A DNA stretch of 39,896 nt. Origin: Hypsibius dujardini (Eukaryota; Tardigrada; Eutardigrada; Parachela; Hypsibiidae). Shown piece after piece: positions 21,756 through 33,900 of the stretch. The first letter of the stretch is position 1. Each line of letters begins with the position of its first letter. The stretch spans positions 1 to 39,896 of the forward strand of contig LRSR01014955.1 in NCBI GenBank assembly GCA_001579985.1, read 5' to 3'. Position numbers and translations under genes: made by a program. Under the pieces are notes generated by a model, which did no database searches, had not been told where the DNA came from, and worked only from the letters and a program-made list of their open reading frames with translations.

Positions 21756-22199
21756 CCAATTATATCGCAATTTATTTTTGTCTCCACCCAAAAAATTGTT
21801 CGAAGAATTTGACGTTTTACTATCGCTAACTACTTAAGTTGTACGTTGGAGCTCTTTTGTTGCAGTTTCAAAACCTAGTAAGAGTTTAAGTACGTCCGGA
21901 ATTCTGACTGAACAAAATTTCAGTTTTAAGGATTTTTTTAGGGACATTTAAGTCCCTCTTATTTAGAACAAAGATATCACTCCCCTTGCGCAAATTAGTC
22001 CAATAATTAATCCGCTTTATCACCATGCAAACAATACCGAGCATTGACTGTGCAGATACAGAGAACGAGAGTAGATTCTACGGTAGAATTGCATGCGCAG
22101 AATTATGAAATTAAAATTACAATAGTTAAAACGACGTGATCTTAGTGCAAAAAATGCCTACTTTCACTTTGAATTAAATATCAGGGAAGGTTCTCCAAA
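21756..22199. other. Intergenic, nothing recognised
   Basis: Short AT-rich stretch after GT32. I see no gene and no clear AATAAA. Confidence 0.5.
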
Positions 22200-22816
22200 T
22201 CTCAAACAGATAAATACAGTCAGAGACACTGACTCATAGAAAGATAGACAGCCAAGCAGATGAGAAAATAAGCGACGCAGATAAACACACACAGTAATCT
22301 AGGTAGACAACTAGATATATAGACAGGACAGGAATGCAAACAAACACGTCGCTCGCTAAAAACACAGGAAGACAAGCACGTGACCGCAAAATTTGTAACT
22401 AACAGACACGCAACCAGGGATGCAGGGCGCAAGAAAAACATACAGGCGCACAAAGACAAAAACATGCCGGCAGATTGACCAGTCAGGCAGACACGCAGAC
22501 ACAGAGACAAATAGAAAAACAGAAAAACAGAGACAGAGAGACAGAGAGACAGAGAGGTAGACAAACAGACAGAAAAACAGAAACAGACAGACAGAGAGTA
22601 ATATAGACAAATAGATTCACAAAAAGGCAAGAAACCAGACAGAAAAATAAACAAACTGACAGACAGACAAGAAAACACGGACAGGCAGCCAGACAGACAT
22701 CCAGATACCCAAACAAACAACCAGACAAATAAATTCACAAACAGATAAAAAGCCATACAGACAAACAGCAAGCAAGCAAGCAAGGCAGACAGACAGACAG
22801 ACAGACAGACAGACAG

Positions 22817-22856
<40 letters not shown>

Positions 22857-22980
22857 AATAGAGAGACAGACAGCCAGACAGACGTACCGACGGACGCATA
22901 GAGACACAGACAACTAGATTGACACATAGAAGGCCAGATAGACTCACAGACGGACACGTAGACACACAGAAAAATGTAAC
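22200..22980. repeat. Large CAGA/GACA-type microsatellite, degenerate with a pure core
   Basis: About 780 bases of imperfect CAGA tetranucleotides. Near-perfect runs lie at about 22,783-22,852, broken once by GGACA. The minus strand therefore has overlapping open frames in three phases, rich in SVCL or similar, up to 245 codons. These are translations of the repeat and not genes. Confidence 0.93.
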
Positions 22981-23650
22981 AGACCAGGATTAAGGCATTA
23001 TAATATGAGATTGTAAATATAATTTTAAATATCTAATTCCCAGCTGCGTTAATTAATTTTGAGCGTCAGGTCTGGTTTAATCTGTCAAGATTTCTCACGT
23101 CCCGTGTTACGGGAGAGCTTTGTATGAACTTCACTTACAAGGACAAGTTTATGTCGGCCAGGCAGGTTTTGACAAATATTGGGAGACCAAATTATTAGGG
23201 GACAAAATAAAATCCCAAACTGTCCTTCATTAAGAAAACATTGTCACTTCTGACTTCTGAAAATGTGCCTATAGTACACACTTCAGCGTGATGTCAATCA
23301 TGTCTTTGATGAAGAACCGTTTATCCCAGGTGGTGATGCAGTTGACTTTTTTCCTGGACTCGCTGCTCGAAGGAGTAAAGGAAGTGATGTCAGCAATTGA
23401 AAGAGTTCTTTATCCTGTAGAATTCTTGGGAAGAATCCCCCGTTGGTCATTTTGCAAAAGAGAAATCAGTCAAACTTATAACATTTTTGTCTGCGATATA
23501 TCTTTTTGTATGGATATGTTTTTAAGGGGCGAGATATAATGAAGTGACTTTGGACCAATAAGATTTAAAAGAGAAACAGACCAGAGAGACCATGGGTTGT
23601 CCGTCGTATCTCAACTTTTCCGCCAATAGGGATTTTAGACCAATTAAATT
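22981..23650. other. Intergenic between microsatellite and element A, nothing recognised
   Basis: No supported gene. The 83-codon frame at 23,288-23,539 has no recognisable motif. Confidence 0.5.
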
Positions 23651-23658
23651 AAATTTTA

Positions 23659-24008
23659 TGTGTAAGGTTCTTTAGCATATGCCATTCCGTTTTGTCTATT
23701 TGATTCGTTGTGTAACTTCCATGCACGTACTTAAGCATTAGAGAAGGCTGAAGGAGTGTAAAGCCTTTATTTAAAGCCGTAAAGAAACGGCCTTTATTGA
23801 TTTCTTTCCAGGTTTTCTTCCCCCTTCTTTTCTGGGTCGGCACTAAAAGCCATATAAATACGGCAGAAGACGTGGAATAAAGGGTCATATACATTCACTT
23901 CGTTTTGATTAATAATACTCCAAATACTCTAGGATTTTTCTCTCTCGTTTTGCCTTGCGTGACTATGACGTTGGGTCGAACACATTCCACAATGTAGGAA
24001 GTCCTACA
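23659..24008 (+). repeat. Putative 5' LTR (3' part) of retroelement A
   Basis: A TATA-like CATATAAATACGG (about 23,850) is followed by AATAAA (about 23,876) and the terminal ...TCCTACA at 24,008. Directly after it, TGGTTCCTACAG at 24,012 looks like a tRNA primer-binding site. Element B has TGGTTCCG at the same relative place. The left boundary is a guess (a TG at 23,659). I find no matching 3' LTR after the env-like region. Confidence 0.4.
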
Positions 24009-24011
24009 ATT

Positions 24012-24029
24012 TGGTTCCTACAGTTTGAA
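24012..24029 (+). other. Putative primer-binding site of element A
   Basis: It starts TGGTTCCTACAG three bases after a TCCTACA end. The TGG is complementary to a tRNA CCA end. The tRNA is not identified. Confidence 0.4.
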
Positions 24030-24606
24030 AAACCGATTCCTCCAGCGTCTGCAGCGCAAGGGGAATAGATAGCAACACCAGCGACCGAATTTGACGTCAA
24101 CAACGACACGAACAAAAGCCAAACCAACCGGAAGAAAGAAGGAGGCACAACTGGAAAGACAGGTGGTAACTGCACCAGTAGCCAGCAGCAAGCATCCGGA
24201 CTAGAAGCAGGAAACTTCACTGGCTAAATAGCCACAACTGGACAGGCAAGTGAAGCACCACACCAGTAGGCAGCAAAAGAAAAAGGAGAGCGGAAAAGAA
24301 TCAAGGAATGACGCCCAGAAAAATGATCATAGGTAAGAAGATGCTCAAATAGAGCGAATAAAATGTATGTCGAATAACGAAGAAAACCTGGTCAGGAGTA
24401 CAAGGTCAAAAGGATCAGTTCAAACTGACCTTTGAAAGTATCCACAGGAAAGAAAAAAGCGAAGCAAACAAGTAGAACCAGTAGCCGAAGTAGTAGAAGG
24501 TATTGAACAACAAGGAGAAATTGAGAATTAAGAAAATTGGGTTGCAGTACAACCGAACGCAGATGAACTAGAAGCCAATTTAGATAATAGATTAATTACC
24601 TCAGCA

Positions 24607-25795
24607 ATGGCAAACCCAGGTGCTCAACCATTGGTAGTGACCATGGATGAAGCGCCTTTGCAGGAGCACTAGACCGCATAGTAAGTTCTAGAGCAGCTGA
24701 ACTACCAGCGGTTCTGCCAAAACCTTTTATTGAAACACCGGGAGATGACATAGGTCTTTATTTACGAATATTCAACACGTTAGAAGACTGTCAAAAATGG
24801 ACTGACGAAATAAAACTGGCAAGAATTCCTATGTCTAGATGGCACAGTTATAAAATGGTGGCACAGACTGTCTACAAATGAAACCCAATGAATCCTTACA
24901 TGAATACTACGCATAAAAACTACTATTAAGGAATATTTACACACCACAAGCTAAGGCTAAAAAGCTCGTAGATGGCTTGTGTCAAAATTTCCCTATATTG
25001 TACCATGATCTTTCGGTACAATCAATTAGCAATGAATTAGAGTTCTTTTAAAAAACATCGAAAGCAATTCAGTGTAACGGAAAAATAAAATACCGAAAGG
25101 AACTCAAAGAAAAATTAGATCTACAGTTGCCAACAGACATAAAAAGAGGCTTGCAATTCAATCTAGAACGTTTGAGTGAGGTAAATACAAACCAAAGAAC
25201 TAACTAAGCACCTATGTTCCAAAATAGCAATAATTATAATCAGCCATTTAGAAATACCCATAGACAGCAATGCGCAGTGTGCTACCGTAAAAATCATTCT
25301 ACGGAACAATGCTTTCATAATAAGCAACAAAATGCCAGAGCACAGACACATCTCTTTACCATATGTAATCGAACAAACCACTCCGCCAGCGTTTGTTTCT
25401 ACAAAAATCAGGCGAACCCAAACAGAAATTTTTTTCCACAAATTAGGCAAACAATGCAAAACTTTAATGTTGGAGCAAACTAACCGGACAACAACAATAC
25501 AGACAGACAACAATACAGAAGACAAAATATGGGAAATGCTCAGACAGGGCAACGACCAATTATCGGTTCAGTTTTGCTATTATTGTGGCGGTCCGCATCT
25601 GGCTCCAAACCGCAAAGCCAGACGGAACGGTTTGAACAGACCAGCCGCTCGCAGACAAGGCAATATAAATGCTATAGACTTTGGGAGATTGTTATCAGCT
25701 GAATCCGAACTATCACCTGAATTTGCGGTTATGATACAGAACATAACGCGAGGAAGAAATTCTAATAGCTGTCGTACTACTGAAAGTGGAAAGGC
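24607..25795 (+). pseudogene. Gag pseudogene of element A
   Basis: It starts at ATG 24,607 and shifts frame near 24,655, then several stops follow. The segment FIETPGDDIGLYLRIF...WTDE (about 24,730-24,810) corresponds to MPKFGNKDTEEIGMFLRRYE...WTDE in element B, which links the two Gags. Nucleocapsid knuckles follow: CAVCYRKNHSTEQC (CX2CX4HX4C, about 25,280), a second that has lost its first Cys (FTICNRTNHSASVC) and a third, CYYCGGPH, near 25,580 with the final Cys missing. It would package element RNA if intact. Confidence 0.75.
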
Positions 25796-26870
25796 GCGAC
25801 ATTCACGCGTTATTAGACACTGGAAGTTCAATCATTGCAATCGAAGAAGCGTTTTTAACAGACATGGGCATTGCGCAGTACGTCAACTCCAACAACATTG
25901 TGCAATGCAGAAGCGCTTCCGGTCATTTATTCAGGTCGAAAGGATCCATATTTTAAAAGGTCACATGTATTGGGATAACTATGATTGTGATGGTTGAAGT
26001 GTTTGAGACCGTCCCAATGGGATTTCAATTTCTCCTCTCGTACTTGGATTTCCGGGATTTATGTCAGATTGCCTCAAACGTACACCCGATACAATCAGAA
26101 GCAGTTTTTTCTTCAATGAGGTTAGCAAGCGAGATGATGCAGCCTCTAAAAGTTACGATTGTGAATGTGCAAATCTGGAGTCGCTGAACACACTTAACCA
26201 GCTATTACATCAGTTATCCAAGACAAAATAATAAATCCTGAAGTCCCGATCGAAACGCTTGCACAAAAAATCACACATGCGTACATCAGTGGAGGTTTCC
26301 TCATGATCAATGAAACGGATGCTGATGAATGGACTCATAACATCACTGAGTTTGTCGCCAATCAATCAAACATGCAAAAATGGAATTGCTTTTTCGGCAA
26401 TGAAAAAAACCCATTGGAAAATACTATTGAGCCATCAAATAATCAATTAATTTCAAAGAAAATGCAGATGACAAACCTATCATTGGGAGAGCAGAACCCT
26501 TTTAAAAATGAGATATTGAGTATCGAAAAAGTCCCTTTTCCGTGTGAAGGAACAGATTCAGTTGACCCATGTCCTGATGTTTGTGTTGTAGCGTGCAAAT
26601 GCGGGAAAGTAACAGTAACGGAAATGAAGGGAAGAATTTACAATTATTATTGTAAATATTTGGCACAGGAGCAGACGGATGAAATCTTCGAGTGCGAATG
26701 CAGAGAATTTTTTATAACAGAGAGCAATGGAGAACCCATATATTAAACTGCCTGAGAAGTTCATTACCCATAGATGAAGCCACAACCATGGTATGCCCGA
26801 AGCAACACTGTTTTTATGTAGCAGCTAAAGAACAAGAAATACAGCACCATAAAAAACTACATACATAAGA
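25760..26870 (+). pseudogene. Protease and zinc-module part of element A pol
   Basis: The retropepsin active site LLDTGSS is encoded at 25,813-25,830, and frame breaks follow near 25,950. Downstream, 26,303-26,746 is open (147 codons). With the next frame, it carries the pattern CxCG-x15-C-x13-CxC and then C-x4-C-x12-H-x3-H (26,594-26,862). The same arrangement occurs between protease and RT in element B. Function is unknown; the spacing suggests zinc binding. Confidence 0.7.
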
Positions 26871-27239
26871 AGATCACAGAGCACTTGCAAAATACACCGT
26901 TTTCAATTTCCCAAATATATTAGTTCCAGGAAATTCTGAGTTTAAATAAACCGCAATAAAAAATTGGAAAGCAATTCACATTAGAACAACAAAAAGTTGG
27001 TTTAGAAATGCTCTTGTCATTTTATGATGTGTGACCAAGCAAAAAGCACTCAATGGGAGCACTAAATTTAGAGCCAGTCTTTCTATAAGTTAGTGATAAA
27101 TTGTTTTCTTATGTACCACTCAGAAGACAGGCACCCGTAGATATAGAATTTCTCAAGAGCATCGTAAACACTCTTCGCGTGCAGAATATTATCGAACCAA
27201 GTCAATCTCAGAATCAAGTTCCAATCGTCATTGTAGATC

Positions 27240-29656
27240 ATCATTAAAAAAAGAAACGACTTTGTCTAGATTTGAGACAAACAAATAAAAATATAGTTTT
27301 TCAGAAATTCAGGATACCAAACATCCAGGACATTTTACAATCAATACGCGGATGCAATCATATAACGATAATTGACAGCCAGGCAACTTTTCTTCAAATC
27401 CCATTGGCAGAGGAGTCAAGGGACCTATTTAGTTTTGGAACCCACGACCATGGGTCCTGGCGCTATAAGACGCTAGTTTTCGGGTTTCACTCTTTGAAAA
27501 CAATATACCAACGAATAATAAGCAAAATAATTGAACTTGTGGGAAGACATCAGTGCATTTCCTTTGTAAATGATTGCGTAGTACTCAACAAAAAATTCCC
27601 AGAGCAATTGGCTGCCCTAAAATTATTATTCACCAGATTCAGATTATTCAGTCTAACCATAAGCTCCAAAAAATTAATTTTTTTAACAGTCTGTGCTTCT
27701 GCTGGGATTTATTGTGAGCAAAAAGGGCATCGAAACGGATAAAGATTGCATTATAGCAATTCAGTATTTACCACAACCAACGACACAAAAGGAAGTGAAA
27801 GGTTTTTTAGGAGTGGCTGGATTTCTAAAGGAATTTATTCCCCATTTCTTGAAAAAAAACGCATGTTTGAGTAATCTCACCCAAACTAATCTACCTAAAA
27901 AAGTCAAATTTCTGCCTGTTCACACTGAAGCAATCGAAAAAACCAAAGCATATCTGACAAAGGCCCCGATATTGGTCTATTTCAATAACAAAAAGGTTAC
28001 AGTCGTACAGATAGATGCTTCACAATTCGCACGTGGTGGAGTACTATCTCAACATCACAAGGAAGGGTGGCGTATATGTGCGGATATTTCTCGCAAACTC
28101 TCCAAAATTGAACAAACTTTATCAGCTATGGAACGTGAACTATTATTGCTACTTTATGCAGCGGAAAAATGGCGACATTTTTTGTTGGGTCGCGACGTCA
28201 CAGTTTTATGCAATCATATGGGCCTAACTTTCCTCGACTCAATGAAAAATAGTAATGTTAAATTAATTAGATGGTTTATAAAACTATCGCCTTATAGATT
28301 TGACATTAAGCACATACCAGGTGCCACCATCACTCTGGCCGATTTATTGAGTCGAATTGGAGTAAGTCCAGCACTCGCCAATAATGAAGACATTTTACCT
28401 TTCCCTTTCCTCGCTATCGAAAAATTTAACATTACAGCAGCTCAAGCAGAGGACAAGTATTGCGTGATTTTGATCGATTTTTTCAAGAACGATTCCACAC
28501 AGCCAACAGAAAGAGTGAGAAGACTCGTAACCGGTTATTTCATAGAAAAGGGAGTATTGTACCACAGAAGAAATCAAGATGGAACTAAAATCGATTTACT
28601 GGTACTCACACGATCCCTTTGGATGCAAATGACAGTAACAGCGCACGTTCAAACACTGATTCACCCGGGATTTCGTCGAACTTTCAAAGAGGTCGCCTCG
28701 CAGTTCTGTTTCAAAGGGATGAATAAGTTCATCAGAAAGTTTGTTGCCAGCTGTCATAAGGGCCAATCACGTAACCCCATGACACAAGCCAAGTATGAAA
28801 AAATGCAGCACATACCCATCCCAACAAAAAGCTTCGAGACTGTTATTATTGATTTCGTGGAACCATTCCATCCTTCAAATTCAATGAAGTACATAGTGAT
28901 AGCCCGATGTGAAACCACGGAATTTTTCATAACCAAAGCCACTAAAGCACTGACAGCAAAAGAGGCCCTCAAATTTGTAGTGCATAACATCTGCTTAAAA
29001 GACGGATTTATTTCAGTACTTCGAAGCGACAGGGGCAGTTATGAATTATTTAATGGGAGACACATTAAAAATTCTGCCGGTCAAGCACATTCTATTTACA
29101 TCATTTTCACCTGCCGCACAAGGAGCTCTAGAACAAGTACATAAAGACTTAGGTGCTCAACTAGCAAAAATTTGCGGCGAGAAACCGAACAATTGGTCAT
29201 AATTTTTAGACTACGCAGTGTTCGCCATAAATGCCAGTGCGTCAGCTACAACAGGCATCAGCAGGTTTGAAATGGTACACGGAAAAGAATGTCCACTCTC
29301 TTTTGACACAGGGTTCCTCTAAAATATGAGGAGCCATCGGTGCTAGATTAAAAAAAACTTTAAGAAGATTAAAAATGCTATGCGAAATTCGAAACAGAAG
29401 AGATTAAACACAAAAATGCTAATTATTTGAACGAAAGAAGGCGAAAACCAAATTTCGAAATTGGTGATCAAATATTGATGTTTTCACCAGTACTAAAAAC
29501 TGGAGAATGTAGAAAGCTAAATTGTATGTTTTTAGGCCCATTCACTATATTATTATTTCCTTTTCCAGACACTGCGAAAATCAACTATGAACGAGACACT
29601 TCAGGAAAACCAACTATAGTAAACGTAGCTCGTCTAAAATTATATCATGCGTAGAC
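27240..29656 (+). pseudogene. RT, RNase H and integrase part of element A pol
   Basis: RT remnants (27,272-27,742) include IIDSQATFLQIPL, and FVND at 27,563-27,574 where an active enzyme has YxDD. After a frameshift, 27,693-29,144 (483 codons) continues with LGFIVSKKGI, RNase H (VQIDAS, SAMERELLL, TLADLLSR) and integrase. Integrase shows a His-Cys region whose last Cys is Gly (SCHKGQ), then catalytic Asp in VIIDFVEPF and SDRG. A frameshift near 29,088 precedes the catalytic Glu (GALEQVH). The C-terminal GPF-type segment (29,427-29,654) has FEIGDQILMFSP and ends LKLYHA. Loss of YxDD and several breaks make it inactive. Confidence 0.85.
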
Positions 29657-31207
29657 AGACTTAGAAACTGAACTAAAAAAAACAAGAAACTGTCAACCGT
29701 CAAACAAATGCAAGCTTGAACACCGGTTAAACACGCGAAATTGACTGTGAATGTGGATTAAGTTGCAATGAAAATAAATAACAGTCTTCAACGACATCAG
29801 GCAGTACACTAGTGCATTATAGTAGTTCAGACTATGAGGAAAAAGATCAAATAGAAGATTAGAAAATCCCGAAAATGAAATGTAAATTTTGTCAAAAGGA
29901 AGTTGTGGGATTTCGTACAAAAGGTACAATTATTAACGAAGAACCCACCATGAAGCACGAAATAGAACAAGAAGGACAACTATGTGCTGACACACGCAAA
30001 AGAATTATAAGAACGCACGATCTGCCCGAAGCAAAATGAAAAAATTAAACCAATAAACCAATAAAACGCTATGGTAACCTCAACTCACAAGTGAAAAATG
30101 CACCGTGGTGGTTCCTACAAATATGCACAATAGATGCTAATTCATACATAGTGCAAGGTTTAAAAGCAAAGTTATGCAACTGTTAAACCCAAAAATTTCA
30201 GGGTATACTCAGTTTGAAATTATACATAAACTGCGAGCAATTACCACCACAACCAGAGGCTGAAGCTGCAAATTATACGGTATCCGCTTTAAATAGAACA
30301 GTCGCAGAATTCCCAGCTTTTGTTTCAAAAGCTAGAAAGGATACGGTAACTAAAACTGCTGATTTTTTGAACGCCGTAAACACGGTATACAGGTCAAAGG
30401 TGAGGGACCTAAGTAAAGCCGAATTTTAACGTATGGTTTAGTTAAAAGATTGTTTTGGAAATCCTATAATAAGAACCAGTTCGAAGCTCTACGAGTTTAA
30501 TGAAGAACCAGAAATTGAATAATAGTGGTGGAGTTCTCTCAATGCAAGTGCAATACCATAAAAAAGACCACACTAATCCAAGAGATAGAAGGGGGTGAAA
30601 TAATGAGTGTATGGGTATCACTAGGACAACTTTACACATATGGTTTTGCCCAGAAAGCACATTTAACATTTTTGTGGAAAATTACTATTTTTACAATAAC
30701 AGATTGTAAAGTCAACAAAATAGGCCAAGGGACGGGCACAATTCTAGTGTTAAAAGAAAACACCACGTTAGGACTTAAAAACTCATCTAAACAGATCGAA
30801 TTCATTATGAACATGGTCACGAGCAACGTGAAGTGCACCACTGTTGAACCAGTCCATGCTGTGGTATTAGGGCTCGAGGATGTACAATGCTTTTTATCTC
30901 ACCAAATCAGATCCTAACATAGTGTATAACTATGAGGTGATGAAACGCTCCAAAAGGCAAGCGAATGAAACAGAAAACAATCCTTTCGAAAACCTTAAAA
31001 AACATTTAACAGTTAGACGCTCAATTTATTCAACAGAGAACCTCCCGTAAGGACAACACGATTACCAATGCGGGTGGTATAAGTGGCAACCACAACTACA
31101 CAAACTTAAACACCAGTTATTACATCAACCACAGAAGAACGAACACAGGGCACAATAGAAATCACACCAGAAAATATTTTAAAAGCATATACAGTGCGCC
31201 ACATTTA

Positions 31208-32463
31208 CACTGTCCCAACTTACTGCCAAAATTCTACGAACCCGATCAGCTGATCCAAAATCCATTTCACACGATACTTATTGTAATAATCTTGTAGGCA
31301 TTACAAATTTTGTCAGCTGGCGCTTTTTGAGTTCAAAATGGTGCACAAAATTAGTTCTGAAATTAGGGGACGCATTTTAGAATTATACCGCTTTTTGCCG
31401 TCCACCCGAAAAATCCAGAAAAATTTGGCGGAAAAGGGGATCAGTGTTTCGTATGGGACCATCCTTCGAGTAATCAAATCCGAGGAGGAGGAAGACATCC
31501 CGTTGAAGAAGGAAGTGAAAAACGTCAACAAACGGAAACTACCTTTTATCCGCTCCGACAATCTCATCAAAAAAATCGCTAAAGCTATCGATACCCCCAA
31601 TCCCCCCACCCAACGTGAAATTTCCTGTAAGCTTCGGTTTTCTACGGGCACTGTGTTGCGGGTGCTGAAGGAAAATCTTGGCTTGACGTAGCATAAGAAG
31701 GTAACGACGCATGTCCTCACTCCGAAGCAAGCTCAGCAGCGTCTCAATCGCGGGCCTCACTTTCTACGCTGTCCCAGTCGTCGAAAACTTTCGGTGAGTG
31801 TCAGTATCGATGAGACGTACCTGGATCTAAATGAATTTATTGGGGAGCGGGATGGATGTTACGAATCACCGGATAAACCAGCCCCGAAGAATAGAAGAAA
31901 AAGCCTCTTTCAGGATGGCCCGAAAAAGTGATGGTCTGCATGGGAATTTCTTGGAATGGTCCGACGTCCCTCTATTTCGTCCCTCTAAAGGCCAAAATGA
32001 ATGGCTCGATGTTCATCGATTTAATTGTTAAACCGCTGTTCAAAAAGCACGTTCCGCAGTTTTATCCGGGTGAGGAAAAGAAAATCATCCTCCACATGGA
32101 CAGCGCCGGAGCTCACGTCAAGGATACGGTCGTCAAGCGGATCCAAAATCGGAAAATAAAATTTATTACGAAGGAGGAGTGGATGTCAAACTCGCCCGAT
32201 TTGTTCCCGATGGATTAAGGTGTAAACTCAATTTTTAAGAAGCGATGCAATAGGCGTTAGGCGAAGAATATGACCGAACTGGTAGCGATCGCAAAACAGG
32301 AGTGGAAGAAGTTTGGTTTAGGACACTGCCGAAACATCCTCAAAGCTTGGCCGAAACAAGTTAAAAGGATGAATGAGATGTCTGGCTGTCAGATAGAAAA
32401 TACTTTTGAGTAAGAATGTCGTTCCTTTTCTGTAAAATAAATTTTTGAAAAGTTGGGACAATG
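31208..32463 (+). mobile_element. Tc1/mariner transposon copy 2 (DD37D type), nested in element A
   Basis: The ends CACTGTCCCAACTT (31,208-31,221) and its near reverse complement AAGTTGGGACAATG (32,450-32,463) form terminal inverted repeats with one mismatch in 14. TA dinucleotides at 31,206-31,207 and 32,464-32,465 are the target duplication. The length of 1256 bases is normal for the superfamily. It splits the env-like region of element A, so it arrived later than A. Confidence 0.93.
31338..32412 (+). pseudogene. Tc1/mariner transposase pseudogene (copy 2)
   Basis: It starts MVHKISSEIRGRILELYRFL, a helix-turn-helix N-terminus, and is open to a TAG at 31,689. The catalytic part has SIDETYLDL near 31,810, a frameshift near 31,925, LHMDSAGAH near 32,095 and NSPDLFPMD just before a TAA at 32,216. 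The last two Asp are 37 residues apart, so the triad is DD37D. The C-terminus (WKKFGLGHCRNILKAWPKQV) follows in the same frame after the stop. Two nonsense codons and one frameshift make it inactive. Confidence 0.88.
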
Positions 32464-33900
32464 TAAATGGGGTTTACTGCACAGACACCACGCCAGCGTA
32501 TACAGAAGGAATACGCGAGAGCACAGCCAGACAGTCACCCAAAGTTGTTGAGAGCACCTCGGCTATCTATAACAGAACAGGATTCTGAATAAATGTCCAT
32601 CGGCAGGAAGCTAAAGTAGAAACATCCACAGCAGCACAAAGGAAGCTAAGTGATACCGAGGTCTATAACGAATGTAGACGTCATACAGTTAAACAGAGCA
32701 AAAGCGAGGCGCGGATATGATACACGACTTCAGAAACAAGCAAACAGAGCTAAATTAAATCAAAAACATTTAATAAGTCAGCAACCCGAGTTCCAATCAA
32801 GTATAAGGCAGCGGAGTGATCTGCTCAATCAATTCGTGCGTGGCAAAACGCCCAAACAAATGGTTGAAGTTCAACCGCCCTTGGGACCATCTGGGAAGTT
32901 TGATGTCGAATTAGATAAAATTTTTGGGCCCGTCGTATACTCAACAATTTGTCGCACGATAGTGCATGACACCCAAAATATATCAATTGCAATAAAATCA
33001 GCAATTATTTTGGAAGATACACACGCAGATGATCTAAATAATCTGCGGCAAAGTAATGAAAAAAAAAATGAAAAACAAGCACAATTTACTGCTTCACATA
33101 ATCAATAAATTTTCCAAACAATTACGGATTTAGCAAATTAACTGACAACGGAACTTCATAGCATTCATTGTGAGCAGAGAAAAGATAGGGCAGAGTTTCT
33201 TGCCGTAATCAGCAATTATAGTGGTCTACGAGCAGGTCGCCTGGCAGGATTATCTGAATGTACTAATATAATCACTCATTCTGATCAGGCATTAGTCTAC
33301 GATTGCAAAGATTTAACGATTGAAATAAAATTGACAAAAGGCGGTTGTGGACCTGAGCCGATACTAACTCTTCCTGGACAAGCTAAAAATTTCACAGTTA
33401 GTCTATCGGAACTCGAAATTGTTCCTTTCACAGAATGCTTACACACAGGCAAACACATAATTATAGGAGACCATACATATGATTATAACCTAACGTCTTG
33501 GGATTTTGATCCGGTCAAAACATTTACCGAATTAACCCAGAAACATTTAGTTACTAAATTTGATAATGCAATCGACAAGACAGCAATTAAAGATCTAAAT
33601 TTACCTGCTAACACTAACTATAATCTTTTAAACATTCTTGGAGACGTTTCCTCCCCCATTGAAAGCAGCGGTCAGCCCACACTAAAAGTAGCATTACAGG
33701 ACGAGCAAAACGTTAGAGGACATCAATTACCAGACATCACCATCTGGTATGCGGGATATGCGAATGTACTATACGCAGTAATAAGTATAGCGGCAATTAC
33801 CGCCCTGGCAGCGGGCTTATATCTGACAAAATGCTGTTCACCAAAATTTACATACAGAAGACGAGGAAACAGTTACTCTACCGCAGTTGCAGAATTTTGA

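Larger units (their letters stand above)
24009..33900 (+). mobile_element. Ty3/gypsy-like LTR retroelement A with env-like region (decayed)
   Basis: The order of remnants is leader, gag, protease, Cys/His zinc module, RT, RNase H, integrase and an env-like membrane protein, all on the + strand. Protease, RT, RNase H and integrase are in the Ty3/gypsy (Metaviridae-like) order. Many stops and frameshifts show it is old. A Tc1/mariner copy has inserted within the env-like part. The 3' LTR is not visible, so the right end is uncertain; a short untranslated tail probably follows 33,900. Confidence 0.85.
30100..33900 (+). pseudogene. Env-like membrane protein pseudogene of element A, interrupted by a transposon
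   Basis: The region after integrase encodes broken pieces of an envelope-type glycoprotein. A basic KRSKR at 30,943-30,957 resembles a furin cleavage site between surface and membrane subunits. The pieces at 32,650-33,108 and 33,331-33,900 lie after the inserted transposon. The last ends with a hydrophobic span (about 33,751-33,830) followed by a Cys-containing basic tail, as expected for a membrane-anchored subunit. Multiple stops and the 1.26 kb insertion abolish function. The origin of this env among known env types is not recognisable to me. The left boundary is approximate. Confidence 0.6.

Noticed and set aside
22220-22957. Minus-strand open frame of 245 codons rich in Ser, Val, Cys and Leu
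   Set aside because: It is a direct translation of the CAGA microsatellite. All three minus-strand phases are open with the same repeated tetrapeptides.
25163-25552. 129-codon minus-strand frame opposite the element A gag
   Set aside because: It is antisense to zinc-knuckle sequence on the plus strand, so it is a shadow.
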